Assembly (NCBI RefSeq): GCF_033118175.1
Contig: NC_083714.1
Span: 13,950,001-14,014,000, forward strand
Direction: 5' to 3'
DNA from: Dama dama
Lineage: Eukaryota > Chordata > Mammalia > Artiodactyla > Cervidae
DNA length: 64,000 bases
The translations under genes and the position numbers were made by a program. Positions 34,925-46,100 of this stretch are shown piece after piece (within the stretch, counting starts at the first letter, position 1; the number at the start of each line of letters is the position of its first letter). The notes beneath the pieces were generated by a model. It did not search any database, was not told the origin of the DNA, and saw only the letters and a program-made list of their open reading frames with translations.

Positions 34925-35080
34925 TTTAACAGATTATCTATGTTAATCCTCATCAACAACTCTAGAGGCCTGATACTATTACTAACATTTCCAATTTTAC
35001 AGATGAAGCAGTACCACAGTTAATACATCATGAAGTAGGAACTCAAACCTCGGCAGTCTTGACTACAGAGCCATTACTGC
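34925..35080 (-). repeat. MIR SINE fragment
   Basis: Antisense MIR: AGATTATCTATGTTAATCCT, AATTTTACAGATGAAGCAG, ATGAAGTAGGAACTCAAACC and AGTCTTGACTACAGAGCCAT. The middle part is partly lost. Confidence 0.78.
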
Positions 35081-35149
35081 CTGATTCCTCATTTAAAACC
35101 CAAGTCACCGATTGATTCCTAAGTCTAGTCTAGAAAATCAGGGAGTAAA

Positions 35150-35450
35150 AACCAACAGATTCAATAAATACTTACTGAATATACGGGGGTGGGGGTGCAA
35201 AGCACTATGAAAGGTGCTATTGAAGATATATGCCATTGGAGATGGTGCTATTGTAGTTGCCTAAGACATAGCCTTTGCTCTCTGAGAGCCAGTAATAGGA
35301 GGAGGGCTGGTTCACAGCTAACTAACACAAGGCAAAAGGAACTAAGTGCTAGAAGCTCTGTCCAAAATGCCACAAATTAAGCTACTGGGATAGGAGAAAA
35401 TTTCATCGAGTGTGATCATCTTCAGCTTGGCCTAGAAGAATGAGTAGGGT
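35150..35450 (+). repeat. Old mammalian repeat, diverged, family not assigned
   Basis: Begins TTCAATAAATACTTACTGAA with GCAAAGCACTATGAAAGGTG, then later GAACTAAGTGCTAGAAGCTC and CTTGGCCTAGAAGAATGAGT. The layout resembles the unassigned family elsewhere in the window, but the middle is poorly preserved. Confidence 0.35.
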
Positions 35451-35682
35451 TTGGAGAGGTGAAGGACAACAGCAATATTAACAAAGTAATACTCTGAAAC
35501 CAGAAAGTTTATTTCAATTTTTAGATAAAATTACTGCCAATAAATAAAATAAAATCTTTCAAGCATCAAATATCAAAATGTCAATTAGAATGGCAACAAG
35601 AAAACAATTTAGTTGTTTGGATTGCTGTTTTAAGAAGGGTAATACACTTTTTTTTGTTTGAGTTCACAGTCTGCAGACTTTA

Positions 35683-35778
35683 TTTTTTATATACTTTTTA
35701 AAAATTCATTTATTTTTAACTGGAGGATAATTGCCTTACAATGTTGTGTTGATTTCTGCCATACATCAACATGAGTTG
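35683..35778 (-). repeat. Ruminant L1 3' UTR fragment
   Basis: Antisense ruminant L1 end: ATTTATTTTTAACTGGAGGA, TAATTGCCTTACAATGTTGT, GTTGATTTCTGCCATACATC. It ends at a 10-bp inverted repeat (35779-35801). Confidence 0.78.
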
Positions 35779-35801
35779 ATGTTATACCATAGGTATAACA
35801 T

Positions 35802-37197
35802 GTGGTAACAGTTTTAAACGAAGTTTAATACAGTAGATGTTTGGATTCTGCAGCAAAGCACTCACAGCCTCAATTAATGGTTAATTTTAAAAACAACTCT
35901 TTTATAAATAGAAGCAACTTTGTCAGGTTTTATGAAATAAATTAATTCATATATTTTAGAACATTTAGTAAAAAGATTAACACTCTATAGTTGGGGATGG
36001 TCCCTGTTAATATGAGTATTCACAGAATTTGGTATAACATAATACACTTCAGCTTTCTAAAAACTAAAATTTTATGGGATATACCATATGTCATATATTT
36101 TTATATAATTATGTATAATATATTTATACTTTATATTAATATATTTGTAATTTTATATTAATATACTGGAGAACACATTCTTTATTTCAAGTACTCTCTA
36201 ATCAGTCATCAGCAGTTTGGGGAAAAGATATCCTATTCAAGCACTTCAGTCACCCACCTCAAACATTTAAATTATGCTGTGTTCCAACAAGTAACCACAA
36301 TGGCAGAGAGACTCCCAAATAAATAATCCAAACCAGGGAGTGGTACTAAGAATTACCTCCTTCTAAGAGCCAAATGCCCAGAGGCATTGAAAAAGATGAC
36401 TAAGTATAAGGCCAAGTTTTGTCAATGTTATTATTCACTTGCTGGATGACCTATACTAAAGGTACTAAAATGAAAAGCAAAAGGTAAATTCTAGGGGGTT
36501 TTCTTTGTTTGTTTTCTACATCATATGTACTATTTTATAACTTAATACAGGGTTCTAATGCTCCAGCTGAAATTTTTCTCTAATTGCTCTTGATTACTAG
36601 TTGATCAGGAATATAAGTATTAGATGGAATCACTTTCTCACCAATTATTTTATTACTTGCACAAATACTAGTATCCTAAAATTCACACATATTGTCTTTA
36701 AAGATGAATTTCACCTCTTCATTTTCACCTTCTAACTTAGGGTCAATGTCAGCAATCATTAAATGAACTGTAAGATGTCAATCCTCTCCCATAACAATAC
36801 CTATACAAAAGATCTATATGTAAGATCCCTTGGCAGATTCAAAACAAAGTGAATCATTCTGTACCATATATAACAATATGTCTTTAAAATTCCATGATGG
36901 CTTCTCAATAACACAGAACTAAGTTGTATATTCTCTTCTTCAGTGACTTAAGTGGGAAACCTAAAAGTAGGAATGAATTTATTTGCTATCAAAAACATGA
37001 AAGTCATTTAAAAGCACCTTTCCTTCAATCCACTTATTTATCCCACTAAAATAGATAAGCATACCATTTTCACTGTAATCCTGTCTAGTCAAGCAAACAT
37101 TTGAAATTTGTAGAGTACATTAAAAAAAAACACCATTAAACACTATTATGAAATGTGTTGGAGGGTATTCAAGCACATAGTGGGAGAAATTATATAT
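35802..37197. other. Non-coding AT-rich stretch
   Basis: Very AT-rich, with a TATA-type low-complexity patch at 36085-36168. No gene or repeat family recognised. Confidence 0.5.
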
Positions 37198-37208
37198 AGT
37201 TTCTTATT

Positions 37209-37609
37209 TGTTGTTGTTGTTGTTCAGTCATGTCTGACTCTTTGCGACCCCATGGACTGCAGCATGCCAGGCTTCCCTGTCCTTCACCATCTCCCAGAGC
37301 TTTCTCAAACTCATGTCCATTGAGTCAGTAATGCCATCCAACCATCTCATTCTCTGTCATCCCGTTCTCCTCCTACCTTCAATCTTTCCCAACATCAGGG
37401 TCTTTTCCAATGAGTTGGCTCTTCGCATCAGGTGGCCAAAGTATTGGAGCTTCATCATCAGTCCTTCCAATAAATATTCAGGACTGATTTCCCTGAGGAT
37501 TGACTGGTTGATCTCTCTGCAGTCCAAGGGACTCTCAAGAGTCTTCAACACCACAGTTCAAAAGCATCAATTCTTCGGCACTCAGCCTTCTTTATGGGCC
37601 AACTCTCAC
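37209..37609 (-). repeat. BovB (RTE) LINE 3' end with 11-bp TSD
   Basis: Reverse-complement BovB, starting with the (GTT)n tail, then TCAGTCATGTCTGACTCTTT, TCCCTGTCCTTCACCATCTC, CTTCGCATCAGGTGGCCAAA, ATATTCAGGACTGATTTCCC and CACCACAGTTCAAAAGCATC. In the sense direction a 65-codon frame (37357-37554) keeps QYFGHLMRRANSLEKTLMLG, part of the BovB C-terminus. The catalytic domains are absent. Framed by AGTTTCTTATT at 37198-37208 and 37610-37620. The 138-codon plus-strand frame at 37313-37729 is antisense to it. Confidence 0.95.
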
Positions 37610-37620
37610 AGTTTCTTATT

Positions 37621-39614
37621 AGGCTATGCTATGACTGATGAAGGAATGATTCACTCAGAAGGTAGAGTGCTAGAGGATAAGCTGCATTTTGCCAGGCTCT
37701 CATGGCCTGGGAGAACAGGTGCTCCATAATAAGCAAGGGCATGGAGAAGTAAAAGCACACAGTGCTTTCAGAGACCAAGAAGTAGTCTGACATTCCTGAT
37801 AACTAATTATGGTCTCTTCCATATTTAACACTCTATGAATTTTAGGCACTGTTGAGTTCTCAAGAGCCCTCACAGAGGTAGAGCAGATGCAGAATCACCT
37901 GTACTCTCCCTGTTCCTTACCTGCCCCAGGCAACATCCTCTTTGGTGGGGGTGGTATTGCAGGGAAGTATCTGTGTCAAAGATGGGAGGGACTGCTACTT
38001 GACAACCCCACTGTATTTAGGACAGAAGCCTGAAGATGGAAGAAATCAGACCTTTAGTAGACAGAATGAAACTACTCCTTCAAAATCTGGGACTCAAATT
38101 TCTCATTTGCAAATGCTCATCCAAAGTCTTTTATAAAGAACATGTTAAGTGGAAATAAAAAATCCCAAACATCTAAAAGCAATATTTATTTAATGGGGAA
38201 AATAACTTGGGAAGTTAAGCATTTTAAAGTAGACTGAAACAGAATAAACACAATGGAGCACAAGAGATTATATCTTGTATATGGTAACTACTTTGTACAG
38301 GGCAATGGCTATGGGAACATTCATGCATATCATCTAAAAATAGCGACAGAAGTTTTTCTTTTCCTAACACACAGAGGGAAGAAATAGGCAATTTCATTCT
38401 TAAATGTGTTATTAAAACATATGAATTCCAAAAACAATATAAAACATCAGCATAATCAGAGACAGATCAAAGTAGAAAAAGGGACTTGAGGCTGTTGAGA
38501 GGAGCTGCTTACTCAATGACAGGGAAATTTAAAAAAAAAAACAGTTCATAGTCATAGTAAGACAAAGAGTAAATGTTTTTCGAAAATACTTTCACTATAT
38601 GGTTTTAAATGCTTTCACTATATGGTTTGAGGCCACCAACATACATTGAAAAAAATGCTAGAAACCAGAAAGGGGCTCAAAATGAAATGAAATATTAATG
38701 GAAATGTTTATTTGAAAGTAACCAGACATAGCTTTTCAAGGAATTTTCCCACTTCTGAACAGTTTGTGCCACTATGTTCTGAGAAATGTTTGGGGGAAAG
38801 TAAACACTCTCCATTTTTCCAAGTCTGTAGAGGAAGTGGAAGTAACCACCTCATCTAGGTAAATCCTCCCTGCCAACTGACAGACAGTACTATCAGGTCA
38901 GTAGTAGCTTTTAGGGGAAATGCAGTTGCGTGAAATCAGCAAAAGTCCAGAACAGCAATGTAAATCTGAGCAGGATACTCCCAAGTTGCATGCCACTTCC
39001 TATGCCTCTCTTCTAAGACTATTCTATTGATGTAGATCAGGATAGATTAGAAATATGTTTGTGGGAGAGGGGTACAACCATGAAAAAGGCATATTTACTT
39101 AATATATTTACCATAATACTTCCTCTGCCATACCAAGGCAAAAACAAAGGTTAAAAATATCCTTGGACATTAGCAAGCCCCTACTCTGGCAATTTACTCT
39201 TCTTTAGAATGAGATTTGTAGGTGGTAACATTAACAATACAATGTCAATCCCTATCAATATACTAATAAATGCTACAGGGGTCTTCAACAAGGTTATTTA
39301 CATTATAGGTAGATACAGGAAAAGAGAGAAGTTCCTCTAGCTTGGTTCTTCTGCCATCAAACAATGATTGCTTTTCAACTGAACTCAGGCTCCTCACCAA
39401 CTTAGTCCACTGTATTACTCATAACACCCAACTCAACACTGTAATTCCACAGTACCTAGAAGCTCAGAGAACCACAGAAATGGCAGTCTTCCTTCCACAA
39501 CCATATTAAAACCTTTCATATCCTATTTCAACAGAAAGAAGCTATATATTTCATTTCCAAACTGTATAAACAACAGATTCAATTTGTTAAAATGTACTCA
39601 ATTATCATTAAATC
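37621..39614. other. Non-coding stretch, no recognised element
   Basis: Unique-looking sequence. Contains a 17-bp word CTTTCACTATATGGTTT twice, at 38589-38605 and 38612-38628. No gene recognised. Confidence 0.5.
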
Positions 39615-40041
39615 ATATTAGTCTGCTCAAGTCACCATAACAAAATACCATAATCTGAGTGGTTTAAACAACAGAAATTAATTTTCTCAAATTCTAGAGG
39701 ATAGTAAGTCCAAGATAAAAGGTTCTTGTAGGGTTGTTTCTAAGAGCTCTCTTCCTGGCTTGTAGATGGCTGCTTAGTCTTTGCATGGCCTTTCCTCTGA
39801 ACTTCAAAACAAGAATGAGTATCCATGTGAGCTCTTTAGTATCTCTTGAAAGGACACTAATCCTATTTTATCATGGCCCCATCCTTATGACCTCATTTAA
39901 CCTTAATTATCTCGTTATAGACCCTAACTCCAAATACAGCCCTGGGGGGCTATGGTTTCAACTATATGTTTCAAATGTAGTCTTGGGGGGTTAGGGTTTC
40001 AACATATGGATTTTGTGGGGACACACAGCAAATCACTAACA
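39615..40041 (-). repeat. MLT1-type LTR (ERVL-MaLR), probably solo
   Basis: Reverse-complement LTR of the MaLR group: TTAGTCTGCTCAAGTCACCA, TAACAAAATACCATAATCTG, AGTGGTTTAAACAACAGAAA, TGACCTCATTTAACCTTAAT, ACCCTAACTCCAAATACAGC and GGGTTTCAACATATGGATTT near its start. In its own orientation it begins TGTTAGTGATT. Length (about 430 bp) is normal for an MLT1 LTR. No internal viral coding sequence adjoins it. The 86-codon frame at 39734-39994 lies inside and is meaningless. Confidence 0.85.
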
Positions 40042-40084
40042 AAAACACTAGCACATATTTCAAAGTTTATGTAATAAGTTATCT

Positions 40085-40210
40085 AAGGTTATTAGGTGAA
40101 AGAGCTTTTAAGAGATTATCTATTCCCTCTTTGTTTTACAGGTGAAAAGCAAAAAGCTATCTAGGCATAAAGTAGGGTCAACTAGTTAGCGTTAGAACCC
40201 GGCTACTTCT
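40085..40210 (-). repeat. Old mammalian repeat, MIR-like
   Basis: AGAGATTATCTATTCCCTCT, TTTGTTTTACAGGTGAAAAG, CAACTAGTTAGCGTTAGAAC, CCGGCTACTTCT. Same general type as the one at 9.8-10.1 kb. Confidence 0.4.
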
Positions 40211-40659
40211 GCAGATTTTCTTGCTACTGATTTAAAATTTTAATTAAATTTAAAATTGTGAGTAGCAAACCCAGATGTCTTCTAAAATACCAGAGAACAG
40301 GAAAACCCCAAAACTACTACACAGTACCACATAGGTGAACATAAGCACAAATATCCTTTTCTCCCTCTCCTCTCAGAAGGAACAAGAGAAATTAGTTGAG
40401 AAGATACTGGGACAAACTGGAAATGCTGGATCAGCCTAGAAACACCAGACCCAATTTGCAAGCTTCTATACTATTCCCATTAGAAGCCATAGCAAAATCG
40501 GTCATTTTATCTTTGATGGCCTCCCAACACCCTTTCTCACTCCCTTGAAACTTTCATTATTTCCTATTGCCTAGCTAGCTTTCATTAAACTCAAAACTCA
40601 GGTGTTGTATCTAATATCTACAAATTTCCACCAAATCAAAATTCCCATATACCACTGGT
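40211..40659. other. Non-coding stretch, no recognised element
   Basis: No gene or repeat family seen. Confidence 0.5.
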
Positions 40660-40671
40660 TAACAACTGTTT

Positions 40672-40928
40672 TGCTAAGTCGCTTCAGTCGTGTCCGACTC
40701 TGTGCGACCCCATAGAGGGCAGCCCACCAGGCTCCCCCATCCCTGGGATTCTCCAGGCAAGAACACTGGAGTGGGTTGCCATTTCCTTCTCCAATGTAGG
40801 AAAGTGAAAGTGAAGTCGCTCAGTCGTGTCTGACTCTGTGCGACCCCATAGAGGGCAGCCTACCAGGCTCCTCCATCCATGGGATTTTCCAGGCAAGAGT
40901 ACTGGAGTGGGTTGCCATTGCCTTCTCC
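40672..40928 (-). repeat. Bov-A2 type dimeric SINE with 12-bp TSD
   Basis: Two A-units in tandem, both reverse complement. Each has GTGTCCGACTCTGTGCGACC or a close variant, ACCCCATAGAGGGCAGCC, and GTGGGTTGCCATT. The units are joined by a GAAAGTGAAAGTGAAGTCGC linker. Framed by TAACAACTGTTT at 40660-40671 and 40929-40940. The two units are very similar, as expected for Bov-A2. Confidence 0.96.
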
Positions 40929-40940
40929 TAACAACTGTTT

Positions 40941-42499
40941 AGTTAGGTACTAATCTGATTATTTAAGTAATTCATATTACTTAATGAGGCTTCTGAATGA
41001 ATGAATCATTAATTAGTGAATGAAGCTTAACTCTTTCAGATAATTTGAAATTCAACTTGATAGGAATCCCTGAAGGAAGAGGAATAAGAGGAGGTACACG
41101 GTTGAGAGGGGTAGGGAGAGAAGGTAAGGTTCTAAAGTATTTTATACTTTCTCATCCACACCAATCCTTGACTGCAGATAAGGAAAATACACTAAATCAC
41201 CATTACAGCCTTATACCACACTCCTCCCTCCAGGATACTTCCTGATCCCATAGGGCTCAGAAAAATAAGGAGACATTGCTTAAACAGACAGCACGGGATA
41301 GTATAGAAGACCCTCACACCCTGAAAGTGGGAATCAGGAATGACCAATATTTCACTACTTTTCTCTGCCTGGTAGTCCCAGAAATTCTATCATAGCAGCA
41401 TTATATTCATAATGCTCATTTAACTGGCAAATGTCAGAGAAGAGGCAATCTAAAGTCTTACAGATGATTGGGAAGGTTGAGTATGTGCGTGTGTCTTACA
41501 AATCAAGGGTAATCACCACCAACACACAACCAGCCAAATCACAAGCATACTTTAAAGGATTAGCTTGATTCTGCCAATTTTTGAACTGAAAGAACCATTT
41601 TTTCCTTTTAGCAAGACCAAATCAACAATTTTCAGTAAACTAAAAAAACTCAGTCTCAGGCTTAATAAATTGAGATAGTCTCATTATTATTTTCATTTTT
41701 AAAGTCCCAAATTAGATGACAATGCTATCTGCACTGGAAAACAATACTACATTTGCACATATTCTCTTATTAGTTTACACTGCAGTGGGAACTAAATTTA
41801 ATATATGGTAGCATTTGAAGGATGAAAATAGCTTGTATTTTTTCTCATAACAGGAACAAACCATAAATCTTTACTATCTGAAAATCTAACTCATAAATTT
41901 TAAATGACAATTGCTATAGATTATAAAAATAAAATAATTTCTGTTTGGAATTCCTATTCCGAAACCATTTGTTCAAAGAGCTTAAGGTTTGAGACGCAGC
42001 CTTAACTATGAAAAGAATTAATTATTTTAATATAAAACAGACCAGGCCAAAAAAATGACCTAGTGAAGTCCGAAGATTTCTAAACTCAATATAAGGAAAA
42101 CTAAGAGAACTAGAACCAGATCCAGGGGTTTTAGAATGAATACTGATATAGTAAACTTTAACTTTTAAAAATGCCATTAAAAACTTCTATGGAACTATGT
42201 TCTGATACTTCCATTTGTCCACCTGTATGTCAGATGCTCAGCCGGATGCTCAGGGAATTCATTAACACTTAAAACAATGAAAACAACTAAGGTTTTTTTT
42301 GTTGTTGTTGTTGCGATTTAGGTCTGTCCCTACATCTTACCTCCCCAGCTAATGACCTATGTTCTGCAATCCTGTCATAGGAAATAAATATGCTGACTGA
42401 TTTAAACACTAGTATAAAAAAAGCTGGAAAGTTTTTTAGCTTCTTCATTCTAGATTTTTATCTTATTTCCCATTCCAAGGAGGTCTCATGTAATGCACA
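40941..42499. other. Non-coding stretch, no recognised element
   Basis: Unique-looking AT-rich sequence with a (GTT)n run at 42301-42312. No gene recognised. Confidence 0.5.
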
Positions 42500-42511
42500 A
42501 GCTTCTTAAGT

Positions 42512-42718
42512 GTGCTCAGTCCTGTCCAACTCTTTGCGACCCCAAGGACTGTAGCCCGCCAGGTTCCTCTGTCCGTGGAATTTTCCAGGCAAGAATACTG
42601 GGCTGGGTTGCCATTTACTGCTCCAGAGGATCTTCCCAACCCAGGGATTGAACCTGCATCTCCTGAATCTCCTGCATCGACAGGCAAATTCTTTACCACT
42701 GAGCCACCTGGGAAGCCC
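42512..42718 (-). repeat. Bov-tA type SINE with imperfect TSD
   Basis: Reverse-complement SINE: GTGCTCAGTCCTGTCCAACT, CAGGTTCCTCTGTCCGTGGA, AGAGGATCTTCCCAACCCAG, CTGAGCCACCTGGGAAGCCC. Flanked by AGCTTCTTAAGT (42500-42511) and AGCTTAGTAAGT (42719-42730), a 12-bp duplication with two differences. Confidence 0.93.
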
Positions 42719-42730
42719 AGCTTAGTAAGT

Positions 42731-43104
42731 AAGACCAGCAATAAAAGTATGATGTATTTGTTTTTCACATGTTTTCTGAGTTTAGAAAGGTAACTGTTGA
42801 TTTTAAGGTCCTTGTATTGGATTACTTGCTCCTTTGGGAGAAAGGAGCTAGATAGACTCAGATTTATGGCAGGAATTCAGCAAGCCTTTAGGAGGAAGAA
42901 GAAAGGCAGGATTTAGGGACAAAGTACTCAACTGAGACCATATTTTTTATCAGGGCAACTTACGCTGCCTTTGTTTTCTTTCTTCCCCCTTCTCTTTAAC
43001 TTTCGGAAAATACTTCAACCTCTTAAGAACCTCTATCATGAAATATCCAAGGGATTATGATTTTTTTTACATGGAATTGACATTCTCACTTCCAAAGTGT
43101 TTCT
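42731..43104. other. Non-coding stretch, no recognised element
   Basis: No gene or repeat family seen. Confidence 0.5.
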
Positions 43105-46100
43105 TTTTATAAATCAACTTTATTAAAGTATATTTTGCAGATAATAAAATCAGCCTTTTTAAGTGTAAAATTCAAAGAATTTTGACAAATGTATAGGTAA
43201 CCTAAACCACAATTAAGGTATAGAACATTTCCATCACCCCAAAGAGTTCCTCTGTGTCTCTTTGCAATCAATCCCCTCCCCACACTCCTGGACCTTGGCA
43301 AATACTGACCTGCTTTTGGTCACTACAGCTTTACCTTTTCTAGAATTTCAAGTAAATGGAATCATGCAGTATGCAGTCTCTCATGTGCAGCTTCTTTCAC
43401 TTAGAACAATGCATTTGATGTTCACTCGTGTTGTTTGGCCCTTTTTAAGTAATATTCCACTGAGTGGTTTTGTTTATCTACTCACTCGCTGATGGATATT
43501 TGGGTTGCTTCCAGTTTAGGGCTATTATAAATAAAGCTGCTATGATAATACTTGGATTTACATTTTTGTGTGAACCTAACTTTTCATTCCTTTTAGGTAA
43601 CTACTTACAAAGATAACTGCTGAGCATGAGTAGGTATATGCTTAACTTTGTAAGAAACTGCCAAACTATTTCCAATTGGCTGTACCAATTTCCAGTGGCT
43701 GTACCAGTTACCTTCCTACCGGCTTTGCATAAGTGTGCAGTGACTCCATAGCCTCACCAATACTTGGTAGTGTCTTTAAAAAAATTTAAGTTAATGTGTA
43801 GGAATGTCTCACTGTGGTTTTAATTTGCAGCTCTGATAACTAAGGATACTGAGCAGCTCTTTAAGTGCTTAATATCCATTCACGCATCCTCTCTTGGAAG
43901 GTGCCTGTTCAACTCATTTGCTCATTTTTAATTGGATTGTTTTTCTTCTTTTTATTGAGTTGCAGGCTTTAAAAATATATTCTGAAAACCAGTCTGTAGC
44001 ACATATATGTATTGCAAATACAATTTTCTAGTCAGTGGTTTGCCTTTTCATTTTAATAGTATCTTTTGAAGAGTATATGTTCTTAATCTTAATGAAGTTT
44101 ATCAATTTTTCTCTTCTGGTTTATATTTTTGTGTTCAATAAAAAAACTCTTTATCCAAAAGTTATGATGATTTTCTCCTATTCTCTTCCAGGGGTTTTAT
44201 AATTTTAGCTTCTACATTTAGGTTTATAATTCATTATGAGTTACTTTTGTATATATTCTAAGGTGAATACTGAATATTTTTTAATTTTGGTGATGGATTT
44301 TTGTGTTTATGTACATGTGGTTTTTTCTTCTAATATCTGTTGGTTTTTGGCACCATGGTAATGCCAGCCTCACCGAATGAGTTGGCAAGAATTTTATCCT
44401 CTCTTTCCTACAAGTTTGGTTTATTTGTTCCTTAAATATTTGATAAAATTCACCGTTAAAGTTACTGGAGCCTAGATTTTAATTATGGAATGATTTTAAA
44501 TTACAATTTTAATTTCTTTAATAGATATAAAGCTGCTCAGACTTTTCAAGTTCTTTTTGAGTCAGTTTTGGTAATCTATGTCTTTCATGGAATTCTTCCA
44601 TTTCATCTAAGTTGTAGAATTTACTGGCATAAAATTAATTCTTAATGTTCCCTTATTATCTTTTTCATGTCTCTAGGATCTGTAGTGATATCCATTCTTC
44701 CTTTCCTGATATTGGCAATTTGCATTAATTTATATCTTTCTCTCTTTTTTGTCTGTATCAATCTAGCTATCAGCTTATCAATTTTATTGATCTTTTCAAA
44801 GAGCTGGCTATTGGTTTCACTGATTTTTCTCTGTGTTGGTTTTCTGTTTTATTGATTTCTACTCTAACATTTTATTCCTCTTACTTGGGGTTTAATTTGC
44901 TCATTTTCTTGCTTCTTAGGTCAGAATCTTTGATTATTGATTTTTAGATCTTCCTTATTTTAAGACTATACATTTCCCTCTAAGCACTGTTGCATCCTAC
45001 AAGTTTTAATATGTTGTGTTTTCATTACCATTCTGTTCAAATATTTTCTAATTTCCCTGTAACTACTTCTTACTATGATTTATTTAGAGGTATACTGTGT
45101 AATTTCCTAATATTTGAGAATTTTCCAGATAGCTTTCTGTTACTGATTTCTAATTTAATTCCATTTTGATCAGAGAACATACTTCATATTATTTCAATTA
45201 TTTATAACATATTGAGATTTGTTTTATGGCCCAGAATGTGGTCTTAATGAATGTACCATGTGACTTTGTAAAGAAGATATATTCTGGTAGTGTTAGGTAG
45301 TGCTGTTTTATAAATACCAGTTAGGTAAAGTTGGTTGGTAGTATTGGTCAAATTTTCCATCCCCTCACTGACTTTTCTATTTATTCTATCAGTTACTGAG
45401 TTAAGAGTGTTGAAATATCCAACTCTAACTGTGGTTTTGTCTACTTATCCATTCAGTTGTATCTATTTTGATTTTGTCCATGTATTTTGAGGCTCTTTTA
45501 AGAGCATACCCTTTGAGGATTGTTCCTTTCCTAATGAATTGAACACTTCATCGTTATGAAATGTGCCCCCCATCCTGAAGTATAATCTGTCTCATATTAA
45601 CATAGATACTCCAGCTCTCTTATGATTAGTAGCTTGCATGATGTATCTTTTCCCATCTTTTTATTTGGAACCTATCTGTGTCTTTATTCTTAAAATGGGT
45701 GTCTTACAGGCAACAGTACATAGTGGGGTCTTAGATTTTTATGCAGTCTTTTAATTGGAAAACTACTTATATTTAATGTAGCCTTAATATTGTTGTATTC
45801 TTTATATTTGATATTTGTTCTCTGTTTCCCATCCCTTCTCTGCTCATCTTTTTCTGTTTTCTTTTGCATTAAATGAGTATAGTTTAATATTCATTTTTAT
45901 TGCCATTATTAACTTATTATACTTTTTTGTTGGTTATTCCAGGTTGCAAATTATGCATCTTTAACTTATCATTATCAACCTTCAAGTAATATGACATCAC
46001 TATACATATAAGAACCTGAGCAGTGTATTTCCATTTCATTCCTTCCATGCTTTGGGGCTACTGTCACACCTTTTACATCTATATACATTATAAATACACT

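Noticed and set aside
37313..37729. 138-codon plus-strand open frame
   Set aside because: It lies almost entirely antisense to a BovB 3' end; the frame is a by-product of that repeat.
37921..37970. 50-base minus-strand exon candidate with CAG/GTAAGG donor
   Set aside because: All three frames are open, so openness is uninformative; no other supporting evidence.
42341..42371. 31-base minus-strand microexon with CCTATGACAG acceptor and GAG/GTAAGA donor
   Set aside because: Borders look good, but such pairs are expected a few times by chance in a window this size and 31 bases carry no coding signal.
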